DNA of 6,484 bases, taken from contig JALSGW010000030.1 in the NCBI GenBank assembly GCA_026982585.1, positions 1 to 6,484 of the forward strand, given 5' to 3'. The notes under the pieces are model-generated. The model was not told where the DNA came from, searched no databases, and was given only the letters and a program-made list of their open reading frames with translations. Of this stretch, positions 1-5,334 are shown one piece after another; the stretch's first letter is position 1, and the number at the start of each line of letters is the position of its first letter. The position numbers were made by a program, and so were the translations under genes. Source of the DNA: Alphaproteobacteria bacterium. Lineage in GTDB: Bacteria > Pseudomonadota > Alphaproteobacteria > Geminicoccales > Geminicoccaceae.

Positions 1-51
1 CGTTTGCGGCCGTTTTTCCTTAGCGGCGGCCTTCTCCGCCGTAAACCCCAC
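1..51 (-). CDS. possible 5' end of a gene running off the left edge (GTG start)
   Basis: On the minus strand a GTG at 51 opens a frame with no stop to the window edge, 17 codons, beginning VGFTAEKAAAKEKRPQT. A GGAGG lies just upstream, but only 3 bases from the GTG, which is closer than usual. No ATG or TTG is available on this strand between 1 and 51, so GTG is the only candidate start. The lysine- and alanine-rich start does not identify a family. It would follow the small Tat gene on the same strand after an 81-base gap. The fragment is too short to exclude chance. Confidence 0.22.
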   Translation of the reverse strand, partial: MGFTAEKAAAKEKRPQT

Positions 52-79
52 GCGCCTCCAGGGATCCGATGGGCGCGCG

Positions 80-105
80 GGCCGGGGCCGACGCCGGCCC
101 CGGCC
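80..105 (-). terminator. strong GC hairpin downstream of the first Tat micro-gene
   Basis: Positions 80-89 (ggccggggcc) and 96-105 (ggccccggcc) are a perfect 10-base inverted repeat with a 6-base loop, about 28 bases past the stop of the minus-strand gene at 133. The position suits a transcript 3' end or mRNA stabiliser. No T-run follows on the minus strand, so it does not meet the usual intrinsic-terminator pattern. In DNA this GC-rich, some such repeats arise by chance. Confidence 0.35.
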
Positions 106-132
106 TGGCCACAGGGCTTGCGCGTTCGACGA

Positions 133-321
133 TCAGTCGTGGAACCGAAAGCGCGGGCGACGCCGCGGGCGCGGAGGACGATACGGCCACGCACGCGCCT
201 CCTTGGGCTTGGCGGTGGCCAGCACCGCCACCCCGGCAGCGGCCAGCCCCGCCTTCGCCGCCTCCACGAGAAACGCACGCCTGTCGGGGGAAGCCGTCTT
301 GGACGTCCGATCGCCCTTCAT
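133..321 (-). CDS. small twin-arginine signal-peptide protein with Pro/Arg-rich tail
   Basis: This encodes 62 residues. The start is the ATG at 321, chosen because GGAGGAG sits 5 bases upstream; the frame extends to a TTG at 357 that lacks such support. Residues 1-13 are a polar N-region, and residues 14-19 are the twin-arginine motif RRAFLV, preceded by D rather than the usual S. A weakly hydrophobic Ala/Gly/Val/Leu helix spans about 20-37, followed by a basic c-region (KPKEARA). An AxA site at 42-44 would release WPYRPPRPRRRPRFRFHD, 18 residues with 7 Arg and 5 Pro. The product is predicted to use the Tat pathway to the inner membrane or periplasm. It shares 31 of 37 core positions with its neighbour at 453-632, so the pair looks like a tandem duplication. 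Short Tat-leader proteins near formate dehydrogenase operons (the formate-dehydrogenase-region TAT-associated type) are a remote analogy, but their typical C-terminal part is absent. The function is unknown. Confidence 0.75.
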   Translation of the reverse strand: MKGDRTSKTASPDRRAFLVEAAKAGLAAAGVAVLATAKPKEARAWPYRPPRPRRRPRFRFHD

Positions 322-356
322 CACCACTCCTCCATGCGACCGAAGACGTCCGTTCA

Positions 357-400
357 ACTATACAGACAGACTTCCCCCGTCATAGTTAATCACAAGTCAA
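357..400 (-). promoter_or_regulatory. A+T-rich promoter-like region of the first Tat micro-gene
   Basis: This patch is clearly richer in A+T than its surroundings. On the minus strand TATAGT (362 to 357, 5 of 6 matches to the -10 consensus) lies about 35 bases before the ATG. No good -35 lies 16-18 bases ahead of it. A TTGACT (400 to 395) is present but 32 bases away, too far for one sigma-70 site. Arms aactat (356-361) and atagtt (382-387) form a 6-base inverted repeat across the region and could be an operator. This is inference from composition and motifs only. Confidence 0.25.
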
Positions 401-452
401 CCGTACCGGAGTGTGTGACGATCCGAACCGGGGCTCATACGGTTCCCGAGTC

Positions 453-632
453 TCAACTGGTGGGCATGCCCGGCGGTCCGTAGGGCACCGCCTTGGCGCG
501 CTTGGGCTTCGCGGTCGCGAGCACCGCCACCCCGGCCGCAGCCAGTCCGGTCTTGGCCGCTCGCACCAGAAAGGCCCGCCGGGCGCGGCCGACATCCTGC
601 TCCCGTGCCTCCCGATCATGATGTCGGGCCAT
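453..632 (-). CDS. small twin-arginine signal-peptide protein, second copy
   Basis: This encodes 59 residues in a frame overlapped by a longer spurious frame on the same strand. The start ATG at 632 is preceded by a purine-rich Shine-Dalgarno (GGAAGGGAG) ending 6 bases upstream. Residues 18-23 are RRAFLV, a twin-arginine motif with A in place of the usual preceding S. A hydrophobic Ala/Gly/Val/Leu stretch spans about 28-41, then a basic c-region (KPKRAKA). An AxA site at 46-48 would leave only VPYGPPGMPTS, 11 residues. From RR to the PP of the tail it matches the neighbour at 133-321 in 31 of 37 positions, and the DNA of that stretch is also clearly similar. Conservation of the protein in this frame, with its own ribosome site, is the main evidence that both genes are real. 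Predicted Tat substrate or Tat-inserted membrane peptide; function unknown. Confidence 0.72.
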   Translation of the reverse strand: MARHHDREAREQDVGRARRAFLVRAAKTGLAAAGVAVLATAKPKRAKAVPYGPPGMPTS

Positions 633-668
633 CTCGATCTCCCTTCCTCATCGGTCGAAAGAGCCACA

Positions 669-697
669 TCTCTATCCGAAATCGGGAGCTCGGTCAA
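669..697 (-). promoter_or_regulatory. candidate sigma-70 promoter for the second Tat micro-gene
   Basis: On the minus strand TTGACC (697 to 692; 5 of 6 to consensus) is followed after a 17-base spacer by TAGAGA (674 to 669; 3 of 6). Transcription would begin near 662, about 30 bases before the ATG at 632. The spacing is ideal but the -10 box is weak. The surrounding 660-765 is more A+T-rich than the rest of the window, as expected of a promoter region. Confidence 0.35.
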
Positions 698-738
698 CGA
701 AGATTTTGATTGATGTTTGCAAGGATGTCGAAGAATAT

Positions 739-764
739 TTCAACCACGAGTGGTTCAACCATGA
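739..764. repeat. short dyad and direct repeat upstream of the second Tat micro-gene
   Basis: aaccac (742-747) and gtggtt (750-755) form an inverted repeat with a 2-base centre. Overlapping it is a direct repeat, ttcaaccacga (739-749) and ttcaaccatga (754-764), with one mismatch and a 15-base period. The site lies about 45 bases upstream of the candidate -35 box at 692-697 for minus-strand transcription. That would suit a regulator-binding site, but nothing identifies a regulator. Confidence 0.25.
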
Positions 765-789
765 ACGCGGAGAGGATCCTCTCGCGTTC
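763..789 (-). terminator. long hairpin between map and the Tat micro-genes
   Basis: gagagga and tcctctc (770-783) form a perfect 14-base palindrome. Allowing one bulged G at 769, the arms extend to gaacgc (763-768) and gcgttc (784-789). The result is an 11-pair stem with a gatc loop. It lies 118-144 bases past the end of map on the minus strand and could mark the 3' end of the dehydrogenase-map transcript. There is no clear T-run after it, so an intrinsic terminator is only a possibility. Confidence 0.35.
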
Positions 790-815
790 TCGATTCGCTC
801 CCCGTTTCGGATGCC

Positions 816-837
816 CGCGGCCGTTTCCGCGGCCGCG
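816..837 (-). terminator. GC hairpin downstream of map
   Basis: cgcggccg (816-823) and cggccgcg (830-837) form a perfect 8-pair stem with a 6-base loop, about 70 bases past the map stop codon on the minus strand. With the hairpin at 763-789 it forms a double stem-loop in the spacer. It lacks a T-run and may be an mRNA 3'-end stabiliser rather than a terminator. Confidence 0.3.
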
Positions 838-906
838 ACCGGCGCGCCGATGGGCCGGCGGGACGGTGCGCCTCGGGCAGATGACGAGGTCAGGGCGGGC
901 AGCGGT

Positions 907-1749
907 TCAATCGGCGGTGGTCGGGGGATAGGGTGGCTTGTGCAGGCCCTTGGGCGAGAGGGTGAACACCTCCACCCCTTCCTCGGTCACACCGACGGTG
1001 TGTTCGAACTGGGCGGAGAGGGAGCGGTCGCGGGTAACAGCCGTCCAGCCGTCGGCCAGCACTTTCACCGCCGGCCGGCCGGCGTTGATCATGGGTTCGA
1101 TGGTGAAGATCATCCCCGGCCGGAGCACCAACCCTTCGCCGGGGCGACCGAAGTGACGGACCTCGGGCGGCTGGTGGAAGGTTTGGCCGATGCCGTGGCC
1201 GACGAACTCCCGCACCACCGAAAATCGGTTGGATTCCGCGACCCGCTGGATGGCGTGGCCGACGTCGCCCAGGGTGGCGCCGGGGCGCACCGCCCGGATA
1301 CCCGCCCACATGGCCTCGAAGGTCACCTCCACGAGCCGGCGCGCCTTCACCGGTATGCGCTCGCCGGCGAAGTACATGCGGCTCGTATCCCCGTACCAGC
1401 CGTCCAGGATGACGGTGACGTCGATGTTGAGAATGTCTCCATCGCGCAGGATTTTGTCGTCGCTCGGGATCCCGTGGTTGACCACGTGGTTCACCGAAAT
1501 ACAGCAGCTCTTGGGGTAGCCGCGATAGCCCAAGGTGGCCGAGCGGGCGCCATGGTCGGCGATAAAGGCCGCGATCAACCGGTCCAGCTCGCCGGTGGAG
1601 ATGCCGGGGCGCACGAAGGGGGTGATATAGTCCAGGGTCATGGCCGCGAGCTGACCGGCCCGGCGCATGGCCGCAAACTCCTCGGGACCGAACAGGGGCA
1701 CCGGTCGCCCCGTGCCGTCCCGGTCGATGATGGTCTCGCTCTTCTTCAT
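907..1749 (-). CDS. map: methionine aminopeptidase, type I
   Basis: This is a cytosolic metallopeptidase (EC 3.4.11.18) that removes the initiator methionine from nascent proteins when the second residue is small. The protein has 280 residues; the N-terminus is about 20 longer than E. coli Map. The pita-bread fold is complete. The metal ligands are D110 and D121 (NIDVTVILDGWYGDTS), H185 (GHGIG), E218 (TIEPM) and E249 (QFEH). H92 in VNHGIP and H192 fit the conserved substrate-site histidines. The LGYRGYPKSCCISVN segment is typical of the family. The tail FTLSPKGLHKPPY and the leading PLFGPEEFAAMRRAG resemble alphaproteobacterial enzymes. The start is the ATG at 1749, which overlaps the stop of the upstream dehydrogenase as ATGA. 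The Shine-Dalgarno is weak, so translational coupling is likely. Identity is highly secure. Confidence 0.97.
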   Translation of the reverse strand: MKKSETIIDRDGTGRPVPLFGPEEFAAMRRAGQLAAMTLDYITPFVRPGISTGELDRLIAAFIADHGARSATLGYRGYPKSCCISVNHVVNHGIPSDDKILRDGDILNIDVTVILDGWYGDTSRMYFAGERIPVKARRLVEVTFEAMWAGIRAVRPGATLGDVGHAIQRVAESNRFSVVREFVGHGIGQTFHQPPEVRHFGRPGEGLVLRPGMIFTIEPMINAGRPAVKVLADGWTAVTRDRSLSAQFEHTVGVTEEGVEVFTLSPKGLHKPPYPPTTAD

Positions 1750-3068
1750 CGATCCGTCGTCGACTCCTGCGGCGGTGCGGCGAGATCCAACAGGCGCCCC
1801 TCGAACAGCGGCTCGCCCCGCCACAACCGCAGAATGTTCTCCACACACACCGCCGCCATACGGCGGATCGCGTCCTCGCTCAGCCCGGCCACATGAGGTG
1901 TGAGCAGCACCCGGTCCATGGCCAGAAGCGGCGATCCCAGGGGCGGCTCGGACGCGAATACGTCGAGTGCGGCACCCGCAAGCCGCCCCGCCTTGAGCGC
2001 CGCGACCAGCGCCTCCTCGTCCACCAGCCCGCCCCGGGCGGTGTTGATCAAATAGGCGGTGGGCTTCATCCAGGAAAGGCGTTTGGCGTCGATCAAGCGC
2101 GCGGTCTCCGGGGTCAGGGGCGTGTGCAGGGAGACGAAGTCCGCCTCCCGCAGGAGTTGGTCGAGGGGGACCAGCTCGCAGCCGAGCCGGGACACCGTAC
2201 CCGCCTCCACCGCCGGATCGCTGACCAGGATGCGCATGGCAAAGGCCTTGCACCGCTTGGCGAGGGCGCGGCCGATCCGGCCGAAGCCGATGATCCCCAC
2301 AGTGTGGCCGAACAGACCGGGGTGTCCCGACCGGGACCACGCGCCAGCCCGCACCACGGCGTCGTAGGCCGGCAGCTGATGGGCCAGCGCCGCCATCAGG
2401 GCGAAGGCGTGGTCGGCCACCGCCTCGTGGTTGGTGCCGAAGGCCATGGCCACCTGCACCCCATGGCGCCGGGCGGCGGCCAGGTCGATGGCGTCAAATC
2501 CGACCCCGAAACGGGCGATGATGCGGAGCTGCGGTGCGCGGGCGAACACCTGCTCGGTGTAGGGTTCCATGCCGGCCACGGTGGCGACCACCCCGTCCAG
2601 GCGGGCGATCAACTCCTCTTCGCTCAGATTGCGGCCGAGGTCGTTGAACAAGAGTTGGAAACCGGCCTCCTCGAGCGGGCGCAGGAGCTCCCGGCGCTCG
2701 GCCAGGATCGGCACCGCCACCAGCACCCGGCGCGCCCCGTTCCGCGCCGCGATGGGGACGAACCCGCGGCGACTGCGGGCACGCAGAAGCGGCTCAAGCC
2801 CGGCCTCGAAATCCCGCCACAGCGGTTGTTCCATGAATGTCCGCAGCGCCGCCTCGTCCTCCGCCACGATGCGCAGCACGAAACGGGCATCCCGCTCCAC
2901 GGATGCGAGCACCTCCACCACCACCCCGCGCTGCCGCCCGCCGAGGCGGCGGGCATGGGTGTCGAGATAGGCGCGCAGACGCTCCGCCTCCCCGGGCGCC
3001 GGCTCCAACTCCTCGATCACCACCCGGACCACCGGCCTCTCCCCCAAGCCGCATCGCACCTGAGCCAT
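1746..3068 (-). CDS. D-2-hydroxyacid dehydrogenase (phosphoglycerate dehydrogenase-like) with N-terminal ABM-like domain
   Basis: Encodes 440 residues from the ATG at 3068, about 110 more than a typical family member. Residues 13-98 look like an ABM/YgiN-type ferredoxin-like domain: a beta-strand start (VVRVVIEELEP), then a segment of the form FVLRIVAEDEAALRTFMEQP. The dehydrogenase begins near 115. The substrate-domain motif RFGVGFDAIDL is at about 186-196, the Rossmann motif GFGRIG at 261-266, and a likely NAD-ribose aspartate is D284. The catalytic trio is R345 (NTARGG), E374 (ASEPP) and H392 (LTPH), all present. It should be an NAD-dependent oxidoreductase of 2-hydroxyacids; sequence style favours a phosphoglycerate dehydrogenase-like subgroup, but the substrate is unknown. 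No ACT domain follows, unlike many SerA proteins. AGGTG precedes the ATG; a GTG at 3032 with GGGGGAG upstream is a serious alternative (428 residues). Its stop overlaps the map start by ATGA. Confidence 0.9.
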   Translation of the reverse strand: MAQVRCGLGERPVVRVVIEELEPAPGEAERLRAYLDTHARRLGGRQRGVVVEVLASVERDARFVLRIVAEDEAALRTFMEQPLWRDFEAGLEPLLRARSRRGFVPIAARNGARRVLVAVPILAERRELLRPLEEAGFQLLFNDLGRNLSEEELIARLDGVVATVAGMEPYTEQVFARAPQLRIIARFGVGFDAIDLAAARRHGVQVAMAFGTNHEAVADHAFALMAALAHQLPAYDAVVRAGAWSRSGHPGLFGHTVGIIGFGRIGRALAKRCKAFAMRILVSDPAVEAGTVSRLGCELVPLDQLLREADFVSLHTPLTPETARLIDAKRLSWMKPTAYLINTARGGLVDEEALVAALKAGRLAGAALDVFASEPPLGSPLLAMDRVLLTPHVAGLSEDAIRRMAAVCVENILRLWRGEPLFEGRLLDLAAPPQESTTDR

Positions 3069-3106
3069 CCAGCACCTAGCCCGTCCGCCGCACCCCGACA
3101 AGCGCA

Positions 3107-3124
3107 TCCCATCAGCGGATGGGA
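3107..3124. repeat. perfect stem-loop in the divergent promoter region
   Basis: tcccatc (3107-3113) and gatggga (3118-3124) form a perfect 7-pair inverted repeat with a 4-base loop, midway between the divergent dehydrogenase and CFA synthase starts. It lies just upstream of the TTGGCA box at 3128. This could be an operator acting on one or both promoters, or part of the 5' leader of the minus-strand gene. There is no evidence for a particular regulator. Confidence 0.3.
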
Positions 3125-3127
3125 CGG

Positions 3128-3156
3128 TTGGCACGAGGCCGGCTTTGCGACATGTT
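3128..3156 (+). promoter_or_regulatory. candidate sigma-70 promoter for the CFA synthase operon
   Basis: TTGGCA (3128-3133; 5 of 6 to the -35 consensus) is followed after 17 bases by CATGTT (3151-3156; 3 of 6 to the -10 consensus). Transcription would start near 3163, giving a leader of about 45 bases before the ATG at 3209. The -10 box is weak, so the call rests on position and spacing. Confidence 0.3.
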
Positions 3157-3208
3157 GCGGACGGCCCCGGGCCGGGGGCGCTGCCGGGCGGAGTGAAGGG
3201 AGGAGGCG

Positions 3209-4438
3209 ATGTGGGTTGCGCCGCTGCTTCGTCGCTTGATCCGTTACGGCCGACTGACGGTGATCGACGCGCAAGGCCGGATCCACCGTTTCGTCGGGCA
3301 AGGCGGGCCCGAGGTTTTGATCCGCATCCACGATACGGCCCTCGAACGACGCCTCCTCTTCCAGGCCGACCTCGCCCTCGGCGAAGGCTACACCGAGGGC
3401 CGCCTCACGGTGGAAGAGGGATCGCTGTATGATCTGCTCGACCTGCTCGGCCGCAACTACCAGCTCGCCCGCCAGCGCGGACCCTTGCGCTGGCTCAACC
3501 GCATCGAGCGCGCCTTTCGCCGGCTCTACCAGATCAACCCCAAGGAGCGGGCGCGGCGCAACGTGGCCCATCACTACGACCTCAACGGCGAACTCTACCG
3601 CCTCTTCCTGGACCAGGACCGGCAGTACTCCTGCGCCTATTTCGAGCATCCCGAGGCGGACATCGACGAAGCGCAGCGGGCCAAAAAGCGACACATCGCG
3701 GCCAAGCTGCTGCTCGAGCCGGGCATGCGGGTGCTGGACATCGGCTGCGGCTTCGGCGGCCTGGCCCTCGACCTCGCCCGCCGCTTCGACGTCGAGGTGG
3801 TGGGGATCACGCTGTCCCGCGAACAGGTGGAGGAGGCCCGGAGACGGGCGCGGGAGGAGGGGCTTTCGGATCGCGTCACCTTCCTGTTCGAGGACTACCG
3901 CAGCCATCGCGGTGTGTACGACCGCATCGTGTCGGTGGGCATGTTCGAGCATGTGGGGGTGAACCACTACCGCACCTTCTTCCGCACCCTCGCCGAGCTC
4001 CTGAGCCCGCGCGGCGTGGCCCTGTTGCATTCCATCGGCCGCATGGCCGGGCCGGGTTCGACCAGCCCCTGGATCCGCAAATACATCTTCCCGGGCGGCT
4101 ATATCCCGGCCCTCTCGGAGGTGATGCCGGTCGTGGAATCGAGCGGCCTTTGGGTCACCGATCTCGAGATCCTGCGTCTCCACTACGCCTTCACCCTGCG
4201 TCGCTGGCGGGAGCGCTTCCTCGCCAACCGCCAGCGGGTGCGGGAGCTCTACGACGAACGTTTCTGCCGGATGTGGGAGTATTATCTGGTGGCGAGCGAG
4301 ATCTTCTTCCGGCGGCTGGACGGCATGGTGTTCCAGCTCCAGCTCGCCAAGGAACGCGATCTCGTACCGCTCACCCGCGACTACATCTACGAGGCGGAGC
4401 ACAGACTGCGCGCACAGGTGGCCCATGCCGCCGCCTGA
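3209..4438 (+). CDS. cfa: cyclopropane-fatty-acyl-phospholipid synthase
   Basis: This SAM-dependent enzyme (EC 2.1.1.79) adds a methylene bridge to double bonds of phospholipid acyl chains at the inner membrane. The protein has 409 residues, a normal length for the family. The N-terminal lipid-interacting domain (about 1-85) has the usual form, with LTVID near 16-20 and LALGEGYTEGRLTVEEG at 55-71. The methyltransferase domain has the SAM motif VLDIGCGFGG at 175-184. Residues matching the E. coli bicarbonate-binding site are C142 (YSCAYF), E247 (MFEHVG), H274 (LLHSIG) and Y326 (LHYAFTLRRW). The start ATG is supported by a GGGAGGAGG run directly upstream. It is the first gene of a plus-strand pair, overlapping the next gene by 14 bases. 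Close relatives could make other modified fatty acids, for example methyl-branched ones, but the complete active site favours cyclopropane synthesis. Confidence 0.93.
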   Translation: MWVAPLLRRLIRYGRLTVIDAQGRIHRFVGQGGPEVLIRIHDTALERRLLFQADLALGEGYTEGRLTVEEGSLYDLLDLLGRNYQLARQRGPLRWLNRIERAFRRLYQINPKERARRNVAHHYDLNGELYRLFLDQDRQYSCAYFEHPEADIDEAQRAKKRHIAAKLLLEPGMRVLDIGCGFGGLALDLARRFDVEVVGITLSREQVEEARRRAREEGLSDRVTFLFEDYRSHRGVYDRIVSVGMFEHVGVNHYRTFFRTLAELLSPRGVALLHSIGRMAGPGSTSPWIRKYIFPGGYIPALSEVMPVVESSGLWVTDLEILRLHYAFTLRRWRERFLANRQRVRELYDERFCRMWEYYLVASEIFFRRLDGMVFQLQLAKERDLVPLTRDYIYEAEHRLRAQVAHAAA

Positions 4439-5246
4439 CACCCTGGACCGTCCGGGTCCTCTTCCCCTCGCCGTGCACAGCCTGGGCGACGGGCCGCCGG
4501 TGCTGTTCCTGCACGGTCTGTTCGGATCCGGCCGCATCTGGCGCAGCCTCGCCGCGCAGCTCGCGTCCGAGTGGCGCTGCCTGCTCGTGGACTTGCGCGG
4601 CCACGGCTCGTCTCCCAAGCTTCCCCCGCTCACCTATCCCGCCATGGCGGAGGACCTGTGTGCCTTGCTCGACCGGGAGGGCCTCGCCGAGGCCGCCCTG
4701 GTGGGCCACAGCATGGGCGGCAAGGTGGCGATGACGCTGGCCCTCGCCCATCCCGAGCGGGTGCCCCGGCTCGCGGTGCTGGACATCGCGCCGGTCGCCT
4801 ATGCGCCGGAGCGGCTCGCCCCCATTGTCGATGCCCTGCGTGCGCTGAAGCTGGACGGCATTCGTCGGCGGGCGGACGCCGACCGGCAGCTCGCTGCGGC
4901 GATCCCCGATCCGGCGGTGCGCGGCTTTCTCCTCACCAACCTCCAGATCGGCCCGGAGGGCGCGCGGTGGCGGCTGGATCTCGCCCTGATCCGCGAGTTT
5001 CTGCCGGAGCTGTCCGGCTTTCCGGAGGAAATCCTGGCCTCGGCCCGCTATTCGGGACCGGCCCTGTTCCTGCACGGCGCGCGGTCGGACTATGTGCGCG
5101 ACGCGCATCGAGCGGCCATCCTGGGGCGGTTCCCCCGCGCCCGGCTGGAGCAGGTCCCTGGTGCCGGGCATTGGCTGCATTGGGAACGCCCGAGACAGGT
5201 GGTGGAACGTCTGCGACGCTTTCTCAACGAGCCCGACCACGGTTGA
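4425..5246 (+). CDS. alpha/beta hydrolase, YbfF/ABHD11-like esterase
   Basis: This is a 273-residue cytosolic serine hydrolase with no signal peptide or membrane segment. The order of motifs follows E. coli YbfF closely: oxyanion motif HGLFGS at 30-35, DLRGHGSSP at 56-64, YPAMAEDL at 71-78, nucleophile elbow GHSMGGK at 94-100 with S96, LDIAPVAY at 119-126, FLHGARSDYV at 215-224, and GAGHWLHWERP at 246-256 with H249 as catalytic base. The acid is probably D120 or D222; I cannot decide by eye. YbfF-type enzymes hydrolyse short acyl esters and acyl-CoA thioesters in vitro, and the physiological substrate is unclear. The ATG lies inside the last codons of the CFA synthase gene, with AGGTGG 3 bases upstream, which indicates co-transcription and probable coupling. 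A lipid-related role is inferred from context only. Confidence 0.88.
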   Translation: MPPPDTLDRPGPLPLAVHSLGDGPPVLFLHGLFGSGRIWRSLAAQLASEWRCLLVDLRGHGSSPKLPPLTYPAMAEDLCALLDREGLAEAALVGHSMGGKVAMTLALAHPERVPRLAVLDIAPVAYAPERLAPIVDALRALKLDGIRRRADADRQLAAAIPDPAVRGFLLTNLQIGPEGARWRLDLALIREFLPELSGFPEEILASARYSGPALFLHGARSDYVRDAHRAAILGRFPRARLEQVPGAGHWLHWERPRQVVERLRRFLNEPDHG

Positions 5247-5280
5247 CGCTCCCTCCACCGCCTCCTATGTGGGCGGGGGT

Positions 5281-5302
5281 CGCGCCCGACCTCCCGGGCG
5301 CG
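5281..5302 (+). repeat. GC stem-loop between the hydrolase and rpmB
   Basis: cgcgcccg (5281-5288) and cgggcgcg (5295-5302) form a perfect 8-pair stem with a 6-base loop. It begins 35 bases after the hydrolase stop and ends 32 bases before the rpmB start. With no T-run it is not a clear terminator. It may partially end the cfa-hydrolase transcript or structure the rpmB leader. Confidence 0.3.
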
Positions 5303-5334
5303 CACGGGTGCTGCCAACGGCGGGGATTGAGCTC

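Noticed and set aside
321..335. Five-codon upstream frame (ATG at 335, ending TGA that overlaps the Tat gene ATG)
   Set aside because: The codons are the Shine-Dalgarno itself (GGAGGAG), so the ATG there is most simply chance.
386..697. 103-codon minus-strand frame overlapping the second Tat micro-gene
   Set aside because: A different minus-strand frame here encodes the Tat paralogue with its own ribosome site. This frame has a Cys/Arg/Pro-rich composition and no similarity to anything recognised.
706..1896. 396-codon plus-strand open frame opposite map
   Set aside because: It lies antisense to map, whose full set of catalytic residues is present. The long frame is a by-product of high GC, and its translation is Gly/His/Arg-rich with no domain pattern.
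3152..3196. 14-codon plus-strand frame in the CFA leader
   Set aside because: It has no ribosome site and starts within the candidate -10 box, so it is unlikely to be a leader peptide.
1893..3239. 448-codon plus-strand open frame opposite the dehydrogenase
   Set aside because: The minus strand encodes a complete dehydrogenase. The plus-strand translation is His/Gln/Pro/Arg-rich low-complexity sequence.
3017..4633. 538-codon minus-strand open frame across the CFA synthase region
   Set aside because: It is antisense to a CFA synthase with all expected motifs and it spans the divergent promoter region.
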